Notes under the pieces: model-generated
What the model was told of the DNA's origin: nothing
Seen by the model: only the letters and a program-made list of their open reading frames with translations
Databases searched by the model: none
Translations under genes and position numbers: made by a program
Shown here: piece after piece, positions 46,801 to 54,832 of the stretch
Numbering within the stretch: the first letter of the stretch is position 1
Layout of the letters: each line of letters starts with the position of its first letter
DNA from: Sabellastarte sp. h YS-2021
Lineage: Eukaryota > Annelida > Polychaeta > Sabellida > Sabellidae
Direction of reading: 5' to 3'
DNA length: 64,000 nucleotides
NCBI GenBank assembly: GCA_964017235.1
Contig: OZ024929.1
Coordinates: forward strand, 68,543,603-68,607,602

Positions 46801-48409
46801 AATCTTCTTGTGTGTAAAACTTGTCACAGTGGTTGTGTTTGGCATTTTCCTGCATTACTTCTCATAATTCACGGATCTGTAAGTGTTTATAAACTACACG
46901 GACCTATAGACCATTAAGCTATCGAACCGTGAAACACGGATCAGCAGCCACTCCGTTTTTAGTTTACTGAATTGTCTTGTTTAAATACTTATTCTTTACA
47001 TGCAGTTTCTTTCTCTTAGATGTTATTTTCTCTACTTAAACATTATTTGGACACTGACACTGCTCTGAAATTATCCCAATCTGTGTACTGTTTCACTACT
47101 TCTATGTCTCATGGTGTTGAAAACTATTTTCCCAAGCTGTGGGGTAGGGGCATCTCTGATGCTATTTTTGAATTTGCACTGACCTTATACATGCTTGTAT
47201 TGTGATGAATAATGTGAAAAAAAGGGGGGAATTCATTGGGAAATGGAAATGAAATAAGCAGGAAAATTAGCAGAGATGTATAAAGGCATGGTTTTATTGC
47301 ACATTCTTGGCATAAAATAATACTGAGTATTAAAATAAAATACGAAGCTGGGTGCCTTTGTAAGTTTTATGGTCATAAGCCGCCATGAAGCTGTTGATTT
47401 TATTTATGTTTCACAGGTATCGAGCACCAGAGGTGTTGTTGCGGTCCACAAATTACAACTCGCCAACTGATATTTGGGCTATTGGCTGTATTATGGCAGA
47501 ATTATACACACTACGGCCACTGTTCCCAGGAAGCAGTGAAATCGATCAAATGTTCAAGATTTGTTCAGTAAAGGGCACCCCAACTAAGGTATGATCCTGT
47601 CTCTTAATAGATAACACTGGAATGAGTATAATGTACATATGGTTCATATAGCCTTTGACTCAACAAAACCTTTGGAATAACTGTAATAAGGAAGTCAAGT
47701 AGTATCAGTTCAACATTAGCAGTTGAAATATCGTTTCTTTTTGCTGAGGTATGAGTCTGACTGTTAATTAAATAACACTGTAATGAACATAATGTACATT
47801 TGGTATATAGTCTTTGACTCAATGTACTAACTGCAATAAGGATGTCAAGTAGCATTAGTCCAACACTGCAAGTGAAATACCATTGCTTTTTTTGTCAGTA
47901 GCCATGTATTTCAGCCATTCTGCTCACAAGCCAAATGCAAAAAAATAAATAAATAAATAAATATAAAAAAATTGAAGGAACACTAAGTGTCCAATAGTCA
48001 GATGTTTCCCAGAATCAATGTTTATGTTGAACATAGACAGACCTCATGCCCACTCTCTCAACTCGATTTAAAAGCGTTATTTAGGCTTTCTGTTATCCGA
48101 CCTTTCTATTATCCTGCCAAATTTTTACAAACCCAAGAAGGTTGGCGCACCACTGTATTTGTTTTATGATTTAGGTTAAAACTGAAACCATAATGTACCA
48201 TATTTTTTATTAATCCAAAGACTACTGACTTTTTGTTTCAGAGTGAGTGGCCAGAAGGTCACAAACTTGCAGCAGCTATGAATTTTCGGTGGCCTCAGTT
48301 GGTGGCAACCCCTCTCAAACAAGTAATTCCCAATGCCAGTAGTAATGGGTTGGAAATCATGAGGAAAATGATGGAATGGGAACCAAATCGCAGATTCTCA
48401 GCTCAAAAA
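28735..48409 (+). CDS. MAK: MAK/CILK1-like (RCK family) serine/threonine kinase gene, seven coding exons, 3' end outside window
   Basis: Exons 28735-28835, 32713-32767, 34282-34403, 36985-37064, 44525-44657, 47417-47588 and 48242-48409 join in frame (831 bp, 277 residues), all with GT-AG introns. The product opens [18 protein letters not shown] (glycine loop). It has VAIKK (ATP-binding Lys), [10 protein letters not shown] (catalytic loop), DFGLARE, a TDY activation-loop motif and [17 protein letters not shown] plus the [20 protein letters not shown] region identify the MAK/CILK1/MOK branch of CMGC kinases, which regulate ciliary length and intraflagellar transport turnaround. Many invertebrates have a single MAK/CILK1 orthologue, so MAK versus CILK1 is not decided. 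The last visible exon ends at RRFSAQK, about 10 residues before the kinase domain normally closes. The C-terminal tail exons must lie beyond 64000 or be unrecognised. Confidence 0.95.
29097..29330. repeat. Dispersed repeat shared with intron 3
   Basis: Matches 35645-35850 over about 200 bp (TGTGTGGATA-CAATATTGAA, ATATTGTCTACCAAATAG, CAAAACAAAACAT). A G-run and GT microsatellite at 29181-29209 interrupt this copy. Confidence 0.65.
29815..31105. mobile_element. Element bounded by inverted repeats, carrying the nested TA-flanked element
   Basis: AGAGAGTTTAAGATACAAGT with GACGTGTACTGCAAA at 29817-29860 is inverted at 31060-31105 (TTTGCAGTACACGT and GTATCTTAAACTCTCT). The second copy of the 555-bp TA-flanked element sits between them. 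Superfamily unknown. Confidence 0.5.
30222..30780. mobile_element. TA-flanked TIR element, copy 2 (inverted)
   Basis: Same family as 26064-26618 but in opposite orientation, with the same CTGTATAAGTGGT termini and TA flanks (30220-30221 and 30781-30782). Together the two copies bracket kinase exon 1. Confidence 0.88.
31150..32050. repeat. ~146-bp satellite array C1 (about 6 units) in intron 1
   Basis: Units contain GGCTATATCTCAGAAACC, AGGAAGTTGATACTTGGTAG and a cluster of TGACCTT motifs including TTTGACCTTTGACCTTGCTG. The array head (TAAGGGCTGT, CACCCA-GGTG, GGCGGGAAAAAGTTTGTC) matches 44735-44815, so it is another Helentron-like element with a different core. Confidence 0.8.
32385..32590 (+). 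repeat. 5S rRNA-derived SINE-like dispersed repeat, copy 2
   Basis: More decayed than the copy at 215-470. It retains GTTAGTACTGGGATGGG at about 32489 and the shared flanks AGAAGTTGTGG and GCTAGGGGACTGAAACACC. Confidence 0.55.
32713..32767 (+). CDS. MAK: Kinase exon 2
   Basis: Acceptor TATGCTTTCAG at 32702-32712, donor AAG|GTAAAA. It encodes the C-helix approach ([18 protein letters not shown]). Confidence 0.95.
33011..33650 (+). mobile_element. Helentron-like element without satellite core
   Basis: The 5' hairpin ATGTCCACCCC-ACT-GGGGGGTGGACAT is answered near the 3' end by GGGGTGGACAT and then an ACACAT-GATA-ATGTGT hairpin (33626-33641). This is the same end design as the elements at 26757, 41337 and 52232. 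An hAT MITE is nested in it. Confidence 0.55.
33168..33546. mobile_element. hAT-type MITE, family 1 copy 2
   Basis: TAGTGCTGGGACGAG to GCGATCCCACCACTA, with a perfect 8-bp duplication ATTGATAT at 33160-33167 and 33547-33554. Homologous along its length to 20031-20430. Confidence 0.9.
34282..34403 (+). CDS. MAK: Kinase exon 3
   Basis: Acceptor ATATTTTTCAG, donor AG|GTAAGG. It encodes [20 protein letters not shown] and the hinge (FEYMKENL). Confidence 0.95.
34690..34928 (+). mobile_element. tRNA-derived SINE, copy 2 (intron 3)
   Basis: A box TGGCGCAGTGG (34701-34711), B box GGTTCAAACCC (34744-34754), the shared body, and flanking AGGATAGT at 34682-34689 and 34929-34936. Confidence 0.85.
35645..35850. 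repeat. Dispersed repeat, second copy
   Basis: Homologous to 29097-29330 with moderate divergence. No coding capacity. Confidence 0.65.
36415..36930. mobile_element. Inverted-repeat element sharing its core with the 45952 element
   Basis: ACTTTGCGTGACCGATGTCG and GTAAAAT at 36457-36482 are inverted at about 36736-36760 (ATTTTACCGACATTGG). The interior 36530-36720 matches 46255-46440 (TTTTTGCCATAATGCA, TATCAGAGGCCTTTC, CAGCTAGCTAAGCTACATAA). Confidence 0.55.
36985..37064 (+). CDS. MAK: Kinase exon 4
   Basis: Acceptor GGTTTTTACAG, donor G|GTGAGT. It encodes the segment leading to the catalytic loop ([17 protein letters not shown]). Confidence 0.95.
37065..37915. other. Intron 4 start, no feature seen
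   Basis: AT-rich intronic sequence with no repeat or ORF that I can support. Confidence 0.45.
39343..39694 (+). repeat. Decayed 5' part of a Helentron-like element
   Basis: It starts ATTGTATCCACTGGATAG, related to the ends at 26757 and 41337. It holds two diverged units with CATTTTGAAAAACAAGATGG and leads into satellite S2. Confidence 0.55.
39695..40118. repeat. 147-bp satellite array S2 (about 3 units)
   Basis: Same family and orientation as S1. The boundary at 40118 abuts 155-bp family sequence, suggesting recombination between elements. Confidence 0.88.
40256..40805. other. Intronic stretch, no supported gene
   Basis: No ORF of 60 residues or more. 40605-40790 has a less AT-biased composition and ends in GTGAATGGAG|GTAAAAAG, donor-like. 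It does not encode kinase sequence and is most likely chance or a decayed element. Confidence 0.35.
40990..41330. repeat. ~80-bp tandem repeats
   Basis: About four to five diverged units contain GAAGT-TATTAGAT-TGGCTTCAC followed by TTTCC-ATCAAAGAAA. Confidence 0.55.
41337..43598 (+). mobile_element. Helentron-like non-autonomous element with 147-bp satellite core, copy 2
   Basis: The 5' hairpin TCCACCGG-AAGCAT-CCGGTGGA and 400-bp head are nearly identical to 26757. The 3' end has inverted GGTGGATACAAT, a perfect GCATCGG-TTCT-CCGATGC hairpin (43569-43586) and the end GGTCTAG|T. It differs from copy 1 mainly in satellite copy number (about 12 versus 4). Confidence 0.8.
41745..43545. repeat. 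147-bp satellite array S3 (about 12 units)
   Basis: Highly homogeneous units, same orientation as the other arrays. Minus-strand ORFs of up to 317 residues are the 49-codon repeat translated and are not treated as genes. Confidence 0.93.
44050..44345. repeat. Remnant of the 155-bp-core element family
   Basis: It contains CACAACATGGTCAATAACTT and the 3' subterminal GTCAGCTGACACAGTGCC with GTTCACGGGCACTCT, as at 23830 and 57815. Confidence 0.5.
44525..44657 (+). CDS. MAK: Kinase exon 5 (catalytic loop and TDY)
   Basis: Acceptor TTTGTTCACAG, donor TG|GTAGGT. It encodes [17 protein letters not shown] and the TDY dual-phosphorylation motif characteristic of MAK/CILK1/MOK kinases. Confidence 0.96.
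44717..45232 (+). repeat. Helentron-like element head with 146-bp satellite C2 (about 3 units)
   Basis: A 5' hairpin ACCCCACAGCCC-TTAA-GGGCTGTCGGGGT precedes the shared head and units spaced 146 bp apart (ACCTTGACCTATAA at 44941 and 45087). Same family as 31150-32050; the 3' end is lost. Confidence 0.65.
45233..45602. mobile_element. Fold-back (snap-back) MITE
   Basis: The outer arms GGGGCCGGTTTTACGAAGCC and GGCTTCGTGAAACCGGCCCC pair almost perfectly. The interior is made of inverted and direct CCTCCTTAAA / AAGGAAGG blocks, so much of the 370-bp element can self-pair. Confidence 0.85.
45952..46955. mobile_element. MULE-like MITE with 9-bp TSD
   Basis: Terminal inverted repeats of about 60 bp (GTGGCT-TGGATCCGTGTTTCA and TCGATCCGTGTAGT-like blocks) are flanked by TTTTTAGTT at 45943-45951 and 46956-46964. 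A 9-bp duplication with long TIRs suggests Mutator-like origin. Its core is shared with 36415-36930. Confidence 0.75.
46965..47416. other. End of intron 5, no feature seen
   Basis: No repeat or gene supported. It includes a short ORF with no recognisable content. Confidence 0.4.
47417..47588 (+). CDS. MAK: Kinase exon 6
   Basis: Acceptor TATGTTTCACAG, donor AAG|GTATGA. It encodes [10 protein letters not shown], the [12 protein letters not shown] helix and the [14 protein letters not shown] region. Confidence 0.96.
47588..47905 (+). repeat. Tandem duplication of ~160 bp in intron 6
   Basis: Copy one runs from the real donor (GTATGATCCTGTCTCTTAAT) to about 47746. Copy two starts GTATGAGTCTGACTGTTAAT at about 47748 and ends in TTTTTTTGTCAG near 47899. 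Both share AATGTACAT-TGG-ATA and TTTGACTCAA. Confidence 0.75.
48242..48409 (+). CDS. MAK: Kinase exon 7 (last visible)
   Basis: Acceptor TTTTTGTTTCAG, donor AAA|GTAAGA in phase 0. It encodes [20 protein letters not shown] through [14 protein letters not shown], the C-lobe. No continuation of the kinase domain is recognisable in the remaining 15.6 kb. Confidence 0.95.
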
Positions 48410-48417
48410 GTAAGAGT

Positions 48418-48560
48418 TTATTGTATCCACCGGATAGCATCTAGTGGATACTATGGATTACGCATGAGTACGCCGCCGCTGCCACCGCCGCCGCAGTGTG
48501 TAGAGATTTTCTCGTTACCCCTCTAGAGGCCAAGGTATTATTGGTAGACTTGTCAAATTT
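48418..48560 (+). mobile_element. Helentron-like 5' fragment next to the exon 7 donor
   Basis: TTATTGTATCCACCGGATAG with a decayed hairpin partner, then a GCCGCC-rich stretch and TTTTCAGGTTATATTCAT, as in the heads at 26757 and 41337. It starts eight bases after the 5' splice site. Confidence 0.65.
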
Positions 48561-48565
48561 TCAGG

Positions 48566-48861
48566 TTATATTCATAACATATTCAGACACCAAATCAAGC
48601 GTCTTTCCTAATGAATTGGAACAAGTGATAGATGGACCATCAGATTCTGCAGAATCAAAGACACACTCATCCAAAACCACAGAGACACAAAAGATAACCA
48701 AGCAAAGCTCTGCATCTGCTGAACCAGATCTACAAAAGCAGACATCTCATGTACATTCCAAATCACGCGTCATGACAAATATTAAAGGTATCCTTTCCCA
48801 ACAAAGGGAAAAATCAAAGAGAAAGCCTTCCAAAACTCCAGAAAAAGAAAAAGGGAAATAA
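48566..48861 (+). pseudogene. LINE ORF1, C-terminal part
   Basis: An open frame of about 98 codons, rich in Lys, Ser and Gln, ends KRKPSKTPEKEKGK and a stop, 58 bases before ORF2. Composition and position fit the basic C-terminus of a LINE ORF1 RNA-binding protein. The 5' part is missing, replaced by Helentron fragment sequence. Confidence 0.55.
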
Positions 48862-48919
48862 TAAGTAGTACAATCAAAATGTTACATTTTAATTTAAATC
48901 CAGTGGTTAAGAATCAACT

Positions 48920-48984
48920 ATGGATGAATTAAAAATTGTAACAATAAATGTACGCGGTTTGAGTGATAAAAAGAAAAGATTTTT
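48920..48984 (+). pseudogene. LINE ORF2 start (endonuclease)
   Basis: The ATG at 48920 opens MDELKIVTINVRGLSDKKKR, the hallmark start of an apurinic-type LINE endonuclease. It is interrupted in a T-run by the DIRS insertion. Confidence 0.85.
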
Positions 48985-49180
48985 TTATTGCGTTAATACA
49001 TCCTATCCAATGGACAATTGCTTTACTGGTCGGCGCGACCGGTCCCGCCAAACGCCAGAAAAAGACGTCCTGTATATAATACCGGCAGGACCGATCAGGA
49101 GAGTGCATTCGCCAGGTGGAGCATCGTACTTCCTCTTCCTGTCTAGACAACGTGATGTCATAGCATCTTTTTCGTTTGGC
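48985..49180. repeat. DIRS left inverted terminal repeat
   Basis: It begins TTTTATTGCGTTAATACATC. CGGTCGGCGCGACCGG-like and CGCCAGGTGG motifs and the rest are repeated inverted at 60060-60235 and directly at 62754-62960. Confidence 0.9.
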
Positions 49181-49288
49181 GCGTGGAGAGTGAAGACGTG
49201 TTTTCTCAACAAGCAAATATTTTGTTCTACACCGAACGCAACCTTTTTAATTCACTTTTAAAGTTATTTAGAAGTATTATCTAGAACA

Positions 49289-50976
49289 ATGTCATCTCCA
49301 GGACAAAGACGAGGTTCCTGCGGACACGCTATGGCTGGGTTCGACTCCCACTCCAAGTGTGCACGTTGTAGGGACAAAGGGCTAGGCGACGACCCCTGCG
49401 TCCAGAAGAAGGATTGTGCTATCTGTAGAGGGTTTAACCCTGAACAGATCCAGCAATTGTCTACCCCTACTTATAAAGACAGGAAAGACAAGAAGGCGAC
49501 TGCGGACTCCTCCATCCCCACTCTCGTGGACCCTGCACACGTTAGTGTGCTGGGTAAAGTAGAGAAGGTCAAGGCTGTACAATCTACCCCGACTACGGCT
49601 AAGAAGACGAAACGTAGTGAATGTCCCAAGCCTGCTAACCACAAGAAGAAATCTTCCAGCAGTAGACCATCTACTGAAGATTTACAGCAACTTGATGACA
49701 AGTGGGCAGAAAGATTCTCCCGTCTTGAGGCAATGTTATTGGCCAAGACATTCACAGTTCCGGTTGAACCGGTTGTGAAGCCGGCTTCAGATGTGACTAC
49801 CAGCCAGAAGCCATTTTTTGACCCTGGTGCCACCACCAGCAAGCTGGCTGTAGAAAAGTCCGGTCCCGGCCTTGATCAGGTCACCGGTGAGGCTGTAGAC
49901 GAGATGCAGACTGCCACCCAGCCCCTTGGGGCTCCCGGTGCAGGGATAGCAACCCAGCCTGTTCAGGCCCCCGGTTCGTTCCCTGAAGTTCAGCCAACCG
50001 GTGAGGTAGATCTGAGTGCAGCTTCTGATAGTGAAGCTGACCAGCTCAGTGTTACCGGTTCCCTGGATGAGGAGATCCACCGGGACCGGTCAGCAGACAG
50101 AGATGTCTCCAGAGATGAACCGGATAGTGAACCTACTGAGGAGGCCAACTACAGGGAAACTATGAGGGGTGTGAGAAGTTTCATGAACTGGCACAAGGTT
50201 CCTGAGTTCGAAACTGTGTCCTCCACTGCTGATGACAACCCCTTTGCTGGTGCACGTGTTAGACCAACCGGTAAGGTGTCGGTGAAACTTCCGGTGGACG
50301 ACTGGTTGTGTAGGAAGATGTCCAGTCTTAACCTCACACTCACAGAGGGCTACCCAACTAGAAACACAGACAATACCGGTCTCCTCAGAGATCAGTTCAT
50401 TAAAACTCCCAGATCTTCAAGGTGGTACGGGATGCATGCTGAAAAGGACTCCGAAAGCACAACAGTACGCACCTGGTCACCGGACCCTGCCAAACTCAAC
50501 CATTCCTTCAGCAGGGTGGCTAGAAGAAACTTACCTACTGCCCCACCCTCCCGATCCTTCAGTCAAGAGCTACGCAGGAAGTGGGAGAGAGCTGCAAGGG
50601 ATCAGACAATAATGTGTAACCAGGCTGCTGGTTTGTCAAGGTGTTTGACTAGAGTTCAAGAGTGAAGCAAGATACTGTGAACGCCCTAAGAACGTCTCCA
50701 GTACATCTAAACACACTGTTTCCGGATCAGCTGATCACCAAGGCTGAAGAGGAAATCAGTAGGAATGACGAGAGGCGTTCGTCGGGTACATCACACCGAC
50801 AGCACAATCGTTTCCGGCTTTACCCTGCAAGTGATAAGTCTACGAGTCACCACGACAGAAAACCTACCCTCCTGGCTTGGAAGCAGTTTAAAGACAAGCA
50901 GCAAGCCAGGAAAGGTCGTGGCAAGGCCTCAACGTTCTCCCAGAAGCCTGCCAAGGGGTTCAAGTCTCATAAATGA
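49289..50976 (+). pseudogene. gag: DIRS gag, one frameshift
   Basis: 458 codons from ATG 49289. The N-terminal Cys/His cluster (Cys11, Cys24, Cys27, Cys37, Cys43, Cys46) is typical of DIRS Gag. Acidic, Pro-rich and Thr-rich middle regions follow. The stop at 50663-50665 comes from a shift of frame near 50660. The neighbouring frame continues to 50976 and ends in a basic tail (KPAKGFKSHK). ACCGGT-type motifs are unusually frequent in the DNA. Probably non-functional. Confidence 0.8.
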
Positions 50977-52231
50977 CAATCACTGTGTAATTTCTGTGAC
51001 CGGTCAGAATAACTCCGTACATGTTACCGGTCAGGGAGACTTGAACCCAGCACCAGTGGTGTCTGAGAACAGCAAAGTGACTTTAAATTTCAATGTAGAC
51101 TCTCATGTTGCAAATGTTCATATTGTCACCGGGTTGCCACAAAGGAAAAGCGTAAATCCCACCTTTTGTCAAATGTACACAGAAATAAAATATGTGAAAA
51201 ACGTTTCTTGTGTAGGTCACTTGTGTTCTGTAAATCTTGTCACCTATGTCCAACATGCTGTTTTAGATCCTCCTGTAGGGGCGAGGTTAAACCAGTGTTG
51301 GGAGAAATGGGAAGCCCTGGGTTCCAGTCCAAAAGTAGTCACCATACTGAGGGAGGGTTATACTCTCCCATTCCGGTTCAGACCCCACTTGACAAGGTCA
51401 CCGACTGTAATAAGCAACTACCACAACTCAGCCAAGCAGTCCTTCCTTTTAGAGGCACTGTATCAGCTGATAAACAAAAATTTTTACAACCGGCTATTTT
51501 TGGTACCCAAACCCAACAACTGGTGGAGACCGGTCCTGGACCTGAGCACCTTGAACACCTTTTTAAACACAGGGTCGTTCAAGATGGAGATCCCAGAGAC
51601 AATCAGAACCTCCCTACAGGCAGGGGAATGGGTCACATCCATAGATTTCAATGACGCTTATTTCCACATACCAATTCACAGTCAGTCCAGGAAGTACATG
51701 CGTTTTCACCTCCAGGGTCGGTCCTACCAGTTTAAAGCCCTACCCTTTGGTCTATCCACGGCCCCCATGGAGTTCACAGTGGTGGCCAAAAAGGTCAAAC
51801 TCATGGCACTTCAGAAGGGTATAAGGACCCACCAGTACCTAGACAACTGGCTGGTGAGAGCCTCTACCCACCACACCTGTCTCCAGCATACTCAAACCCT
51901 GGTCACACTTTGCCAGGAACTAGGGTGGCTGGTGAACAGGGAAAAGTCAGAACTGGTTCCCAAATAGGTCTTCAATAGGTTACCAGTTCGACCTGAAAGA
52001 GGGCAGGGTCAGATCTATCCAGGCTTGGCCAGACCATTCAAACAGAGTGGTCACTTCATCCAGAAGTGTTCCAAGCTGTATGCTTGTATCACCGGTACCA
52101 GACCCCCATGCTTGGGCAGTGGATGCACTCAGCCTCTCCTGGGAGGACCTGGACCCATACGCCTTCCCACCGGCAGCCATCTCGGGGAAAGTGGTGGAGA
52201 AACTTCAGGACTACCCCTGCAACAGAATAAT
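50765..52231 (+). pseudogene. pol: DIRS reverse transcriptase ORF, 5' part
   Basis: Open to 51967, overlapping the gag tail as in other DIRS elements. RT motifs: LFLVPKPNNWWRPVLDLSTL, SIDFNDAYFHIPI, FKALPFGLSTAP and QYLDNW. The last replaces the expected YLDD with YLDN, losing a catalytic Asp. A TAG at 51965-51967, where relatives have Gln, and a nearby frameshift end the frame. After it, sequence jumps to the region ending VSPVPDPHAWAVDALSLSW; the intervening RNase H core of about 200 residues that I expect from the family is absent. It is interrupted at 52231 by the Helentron-like element. Confidence 0.85.
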
Positions 52232-52258
52232 TAAGCGTCCCTTGAAAAGGGGACGCTT

Positions 52259-52620
52259 ATTGGTTTCACCCCCGGTTTTCAGTCAGCCGCCGCCGCCGCC
52301 GCATTATCGTCTCCCTTGAATATCTCCCTTGTTATTAGGCCTATCCAAATGATATGTGGCAGTGTTCTTCTATAGGCGTGGGGAAATTTTTTGACAGGCA
52401 TAAATTTGACCTTTGACCTTTATCAAGGTCACATTATCAAAAATTCAAAAAAAAATTTACTTCCTTTTCACTAGATTTCCTCAGAAAGTACTGGGTGTGG
52501 GTCAACCAAATTTGGTATGCACATTCCTGGGGGAAGAATCTAGGCGCCAGTCGATATTGGGATCAGTCGGGCCATAATTGACCGATTGACGGGCGATTGA
52601 TTATAAGTTCATAAAAATTT
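52259..52620. other. Head region of the Helentron-like element
   Basis: It includes a (GCC)n stretch and TTTGACCTTTGACCTTTATC followed by AAGGTCA, a cluster of nuclear-receptor half-site-like motifs. 52440-52600 resembles 23930-24115. No ORF. Confidence 0.5.
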
Positions 52621-52624
52621 TGCT

Positions 52625-54832
52625 AAGATTAAGCCTTGAACTCGCTTATTATTGGTCGTAGAGGTTTGGGATGGTATACCAACATATGGGAAATCATGTG
52701 CTGGGAATCTTCTGGTGTGGTCAGATTTGACCTTGGGCCCCGCCTTCAAGGTCAAGCGAGGATAGGCAAAGTTTAAAGTGCTTATAACTCGCTTATTATT
52801 GGTCCTAGAGGTTTGGGATGGTATACCAACATATAGGAAACCATGGGCTGGGAATCTTTTGGTGTGGTCAGATTTGACCTTGGACGTCTCCTTCAAGGTC
52901 AAACGAGGATAGCCAAACTGAAAAGTGCTTATAACTCGCTTGTTATTGGTCCTAGAGGTTTGGGATTGTATACCAACATATAGGAAATCATGTCCTGGGA
53001 ATCTTCTGCTGTGGTCACATTTGACCTTGGGCCCCCCCTTCAAGGTCAAACGAGCATACCCAAACTTAAAAGTTCTTATAACTCGCTTATTATTGGTCCT
53101 AGAGGTTTGGGATGGCATACCAACATATAGGAAATCATGGGCTGGGAATCTTCTGGTGTGGTCGGATTTGACCTTGGGCCCCTCGTTCAAGGTCAAAAGA
53201 GCATAGCCAAACTTAAAAGTGCTTATAACTCGCTTATTATTGGTCCTAGAGGTTTGTGATGGTATACCAACATATAGGAAATCATGTGCTGGGAATCTTC
53301 TGGTGTGGTCGCATTTGACCTTGGGCCCCCCCTTCAAGGTCAAACGAGGATAGCCAAACTTAAAAGTGCTTATAACTCGCTTATTATTGGTCCTAGAGGT
53401 TTGGGATGGTATACCGACATATAGGAAATCATGGGCTGGGAATCTTCTTGTGTGGTCGGATTTGACCTTGGGCCTCTCCTTCAAGGTCAAACGAGGATAG
53501 CCAAACATAAAAATGCTTATAACTCGCTTATTATTGGTCCTAGAGGTTTGGGATGGTATACCAACATATAGGAAATCATGGGCTGGGAATCTTTTGGTGT
53601 GGTTGGATTTGACCTTGGGCCTCTCGTTCAAGGTCAAACGAGGATAGCCAAACTTAAAAGTGCTTATAACTCGCTTATTATTGGTCCTAGAGGTTTGGGA
53701 TGGTATACCAACATATAGGAAATCATGGGCTGAGAATCTTCTGGTGTGGTTGGATTTGACCTTGGGCCTCTTGTTCAAGGTCAAATGAGGATAGCCAAAC
53801 TTAAAAGTGCTTATAACTCGCTTATTATTGGTCCTAGAGGTTTGGGATGGTATACCGACATGTAGAAAATCATGGGCTGGGAATCTTCTGGTGTGGTTGC
53901 ATTTGACCTTGGGCCCCTCCTTCAAGGTCAAACGAGCATAGGCAAAGTTGAAAGTGCTTATAAGTCGCTTATTATTGGTCCTAGAGGTTTGGGATGGTAT
54001 ACCAACATATAGGAAATCATGTGTGGGGAATCTTCTGGTGTGGTCGGATTTAACCTTGGGCCCATCCTTCAAGGTCAAACGAGGATAGCCAAACTTAAAA
54101 GTACTTATAACTCGCTTATTATTGGTCGTAGAGCTTTGGGATGGTATACCTACATATAGGAAATCATGTGCTGGGAATCTTCTGGTGTGGTCGCATTTGA
54201 CCTTGGGCCCCCCTTCAAGGTCAAACGAGCATAGCCAAACTTAAAAGTGCTTATAACTCGCTCATTATTGGTCCTAGAGCTTTGGGATGGTATACCAACA
54301 TATAGGAAATCATGGGCTGGGAATGTTTTGGTGTGGTCGGATATGACCTTGGGCCCCTCCTTGAAGGTCAAATGAGGATAGCCAAACATAAAAATGCTCA
54401 TAACTCGCTTATTATTGGTCCTAGAGCTTTGGGATGGTAAACCAACATGTAGGAAATCATTGGCTGGGAACCTTCTGGTGTGGTCGGATTTGAGCTTGGG
54501 CCCCACGTTCAAGGTCAAACGAGCATAGCCATACTTAAAAGTGATTAGAACTCGCTTATTATTGGTCCTAGAGGTTTGGGATGGTATACCAGCATATACA
54601 AAATCATGGGCTGGGAACCTTCTGGTGTGGTCGCATTTGACCTTGGGCCTCTCATTGAAGGTGAAATGAGCATAGCCAAGCTTAAAAGTGGTTATAATTC
54701 ACTTATTATTGGTCCTACAGGTTTGTGATGGTATACCAGCATATAGGAAATCATGGGCTGGGAATCTTCTGGTGTGGTCGTATTTGACCTTGGGCCTCTC
54801 GTTTAAGGTCAAACGAGCATAGCCAAACTTAA
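52625..54832. repeat. 147-bp satellite array S4 (about 15 units)
   Basis: Same unit family and orientation as S1-S3, with TATACCAACATATAGG variants. The 489-residue minus-strand ORF is the 49-codon repeat and is rejected as a gene. Confidence 0.93.

Noticed and set aside
48496-48861. Continuation of the kinase coding sequence past exon 7
   Set aside because: The frame runs through Helentron-like and LINE ORF1 sequence; exon 7 has a clear donor at 48410 and no kinase similarity follows.
49382-50343. Minus-strand ORFs of 64-123 codons across DIRS gag
   Set aside because: Shadow frames of the gag coding strand with no independent features.
52609-54078. 489-codon open frame on the minus strand (also 317 codons at 41791-42744 and 268 at 56809-57615)
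   Set aside because: These are the 147-bp satellite translated. The unit is exactly 49 codons, so one stop-free frame stays open across the array; there is no domain and no start or regulatory context.
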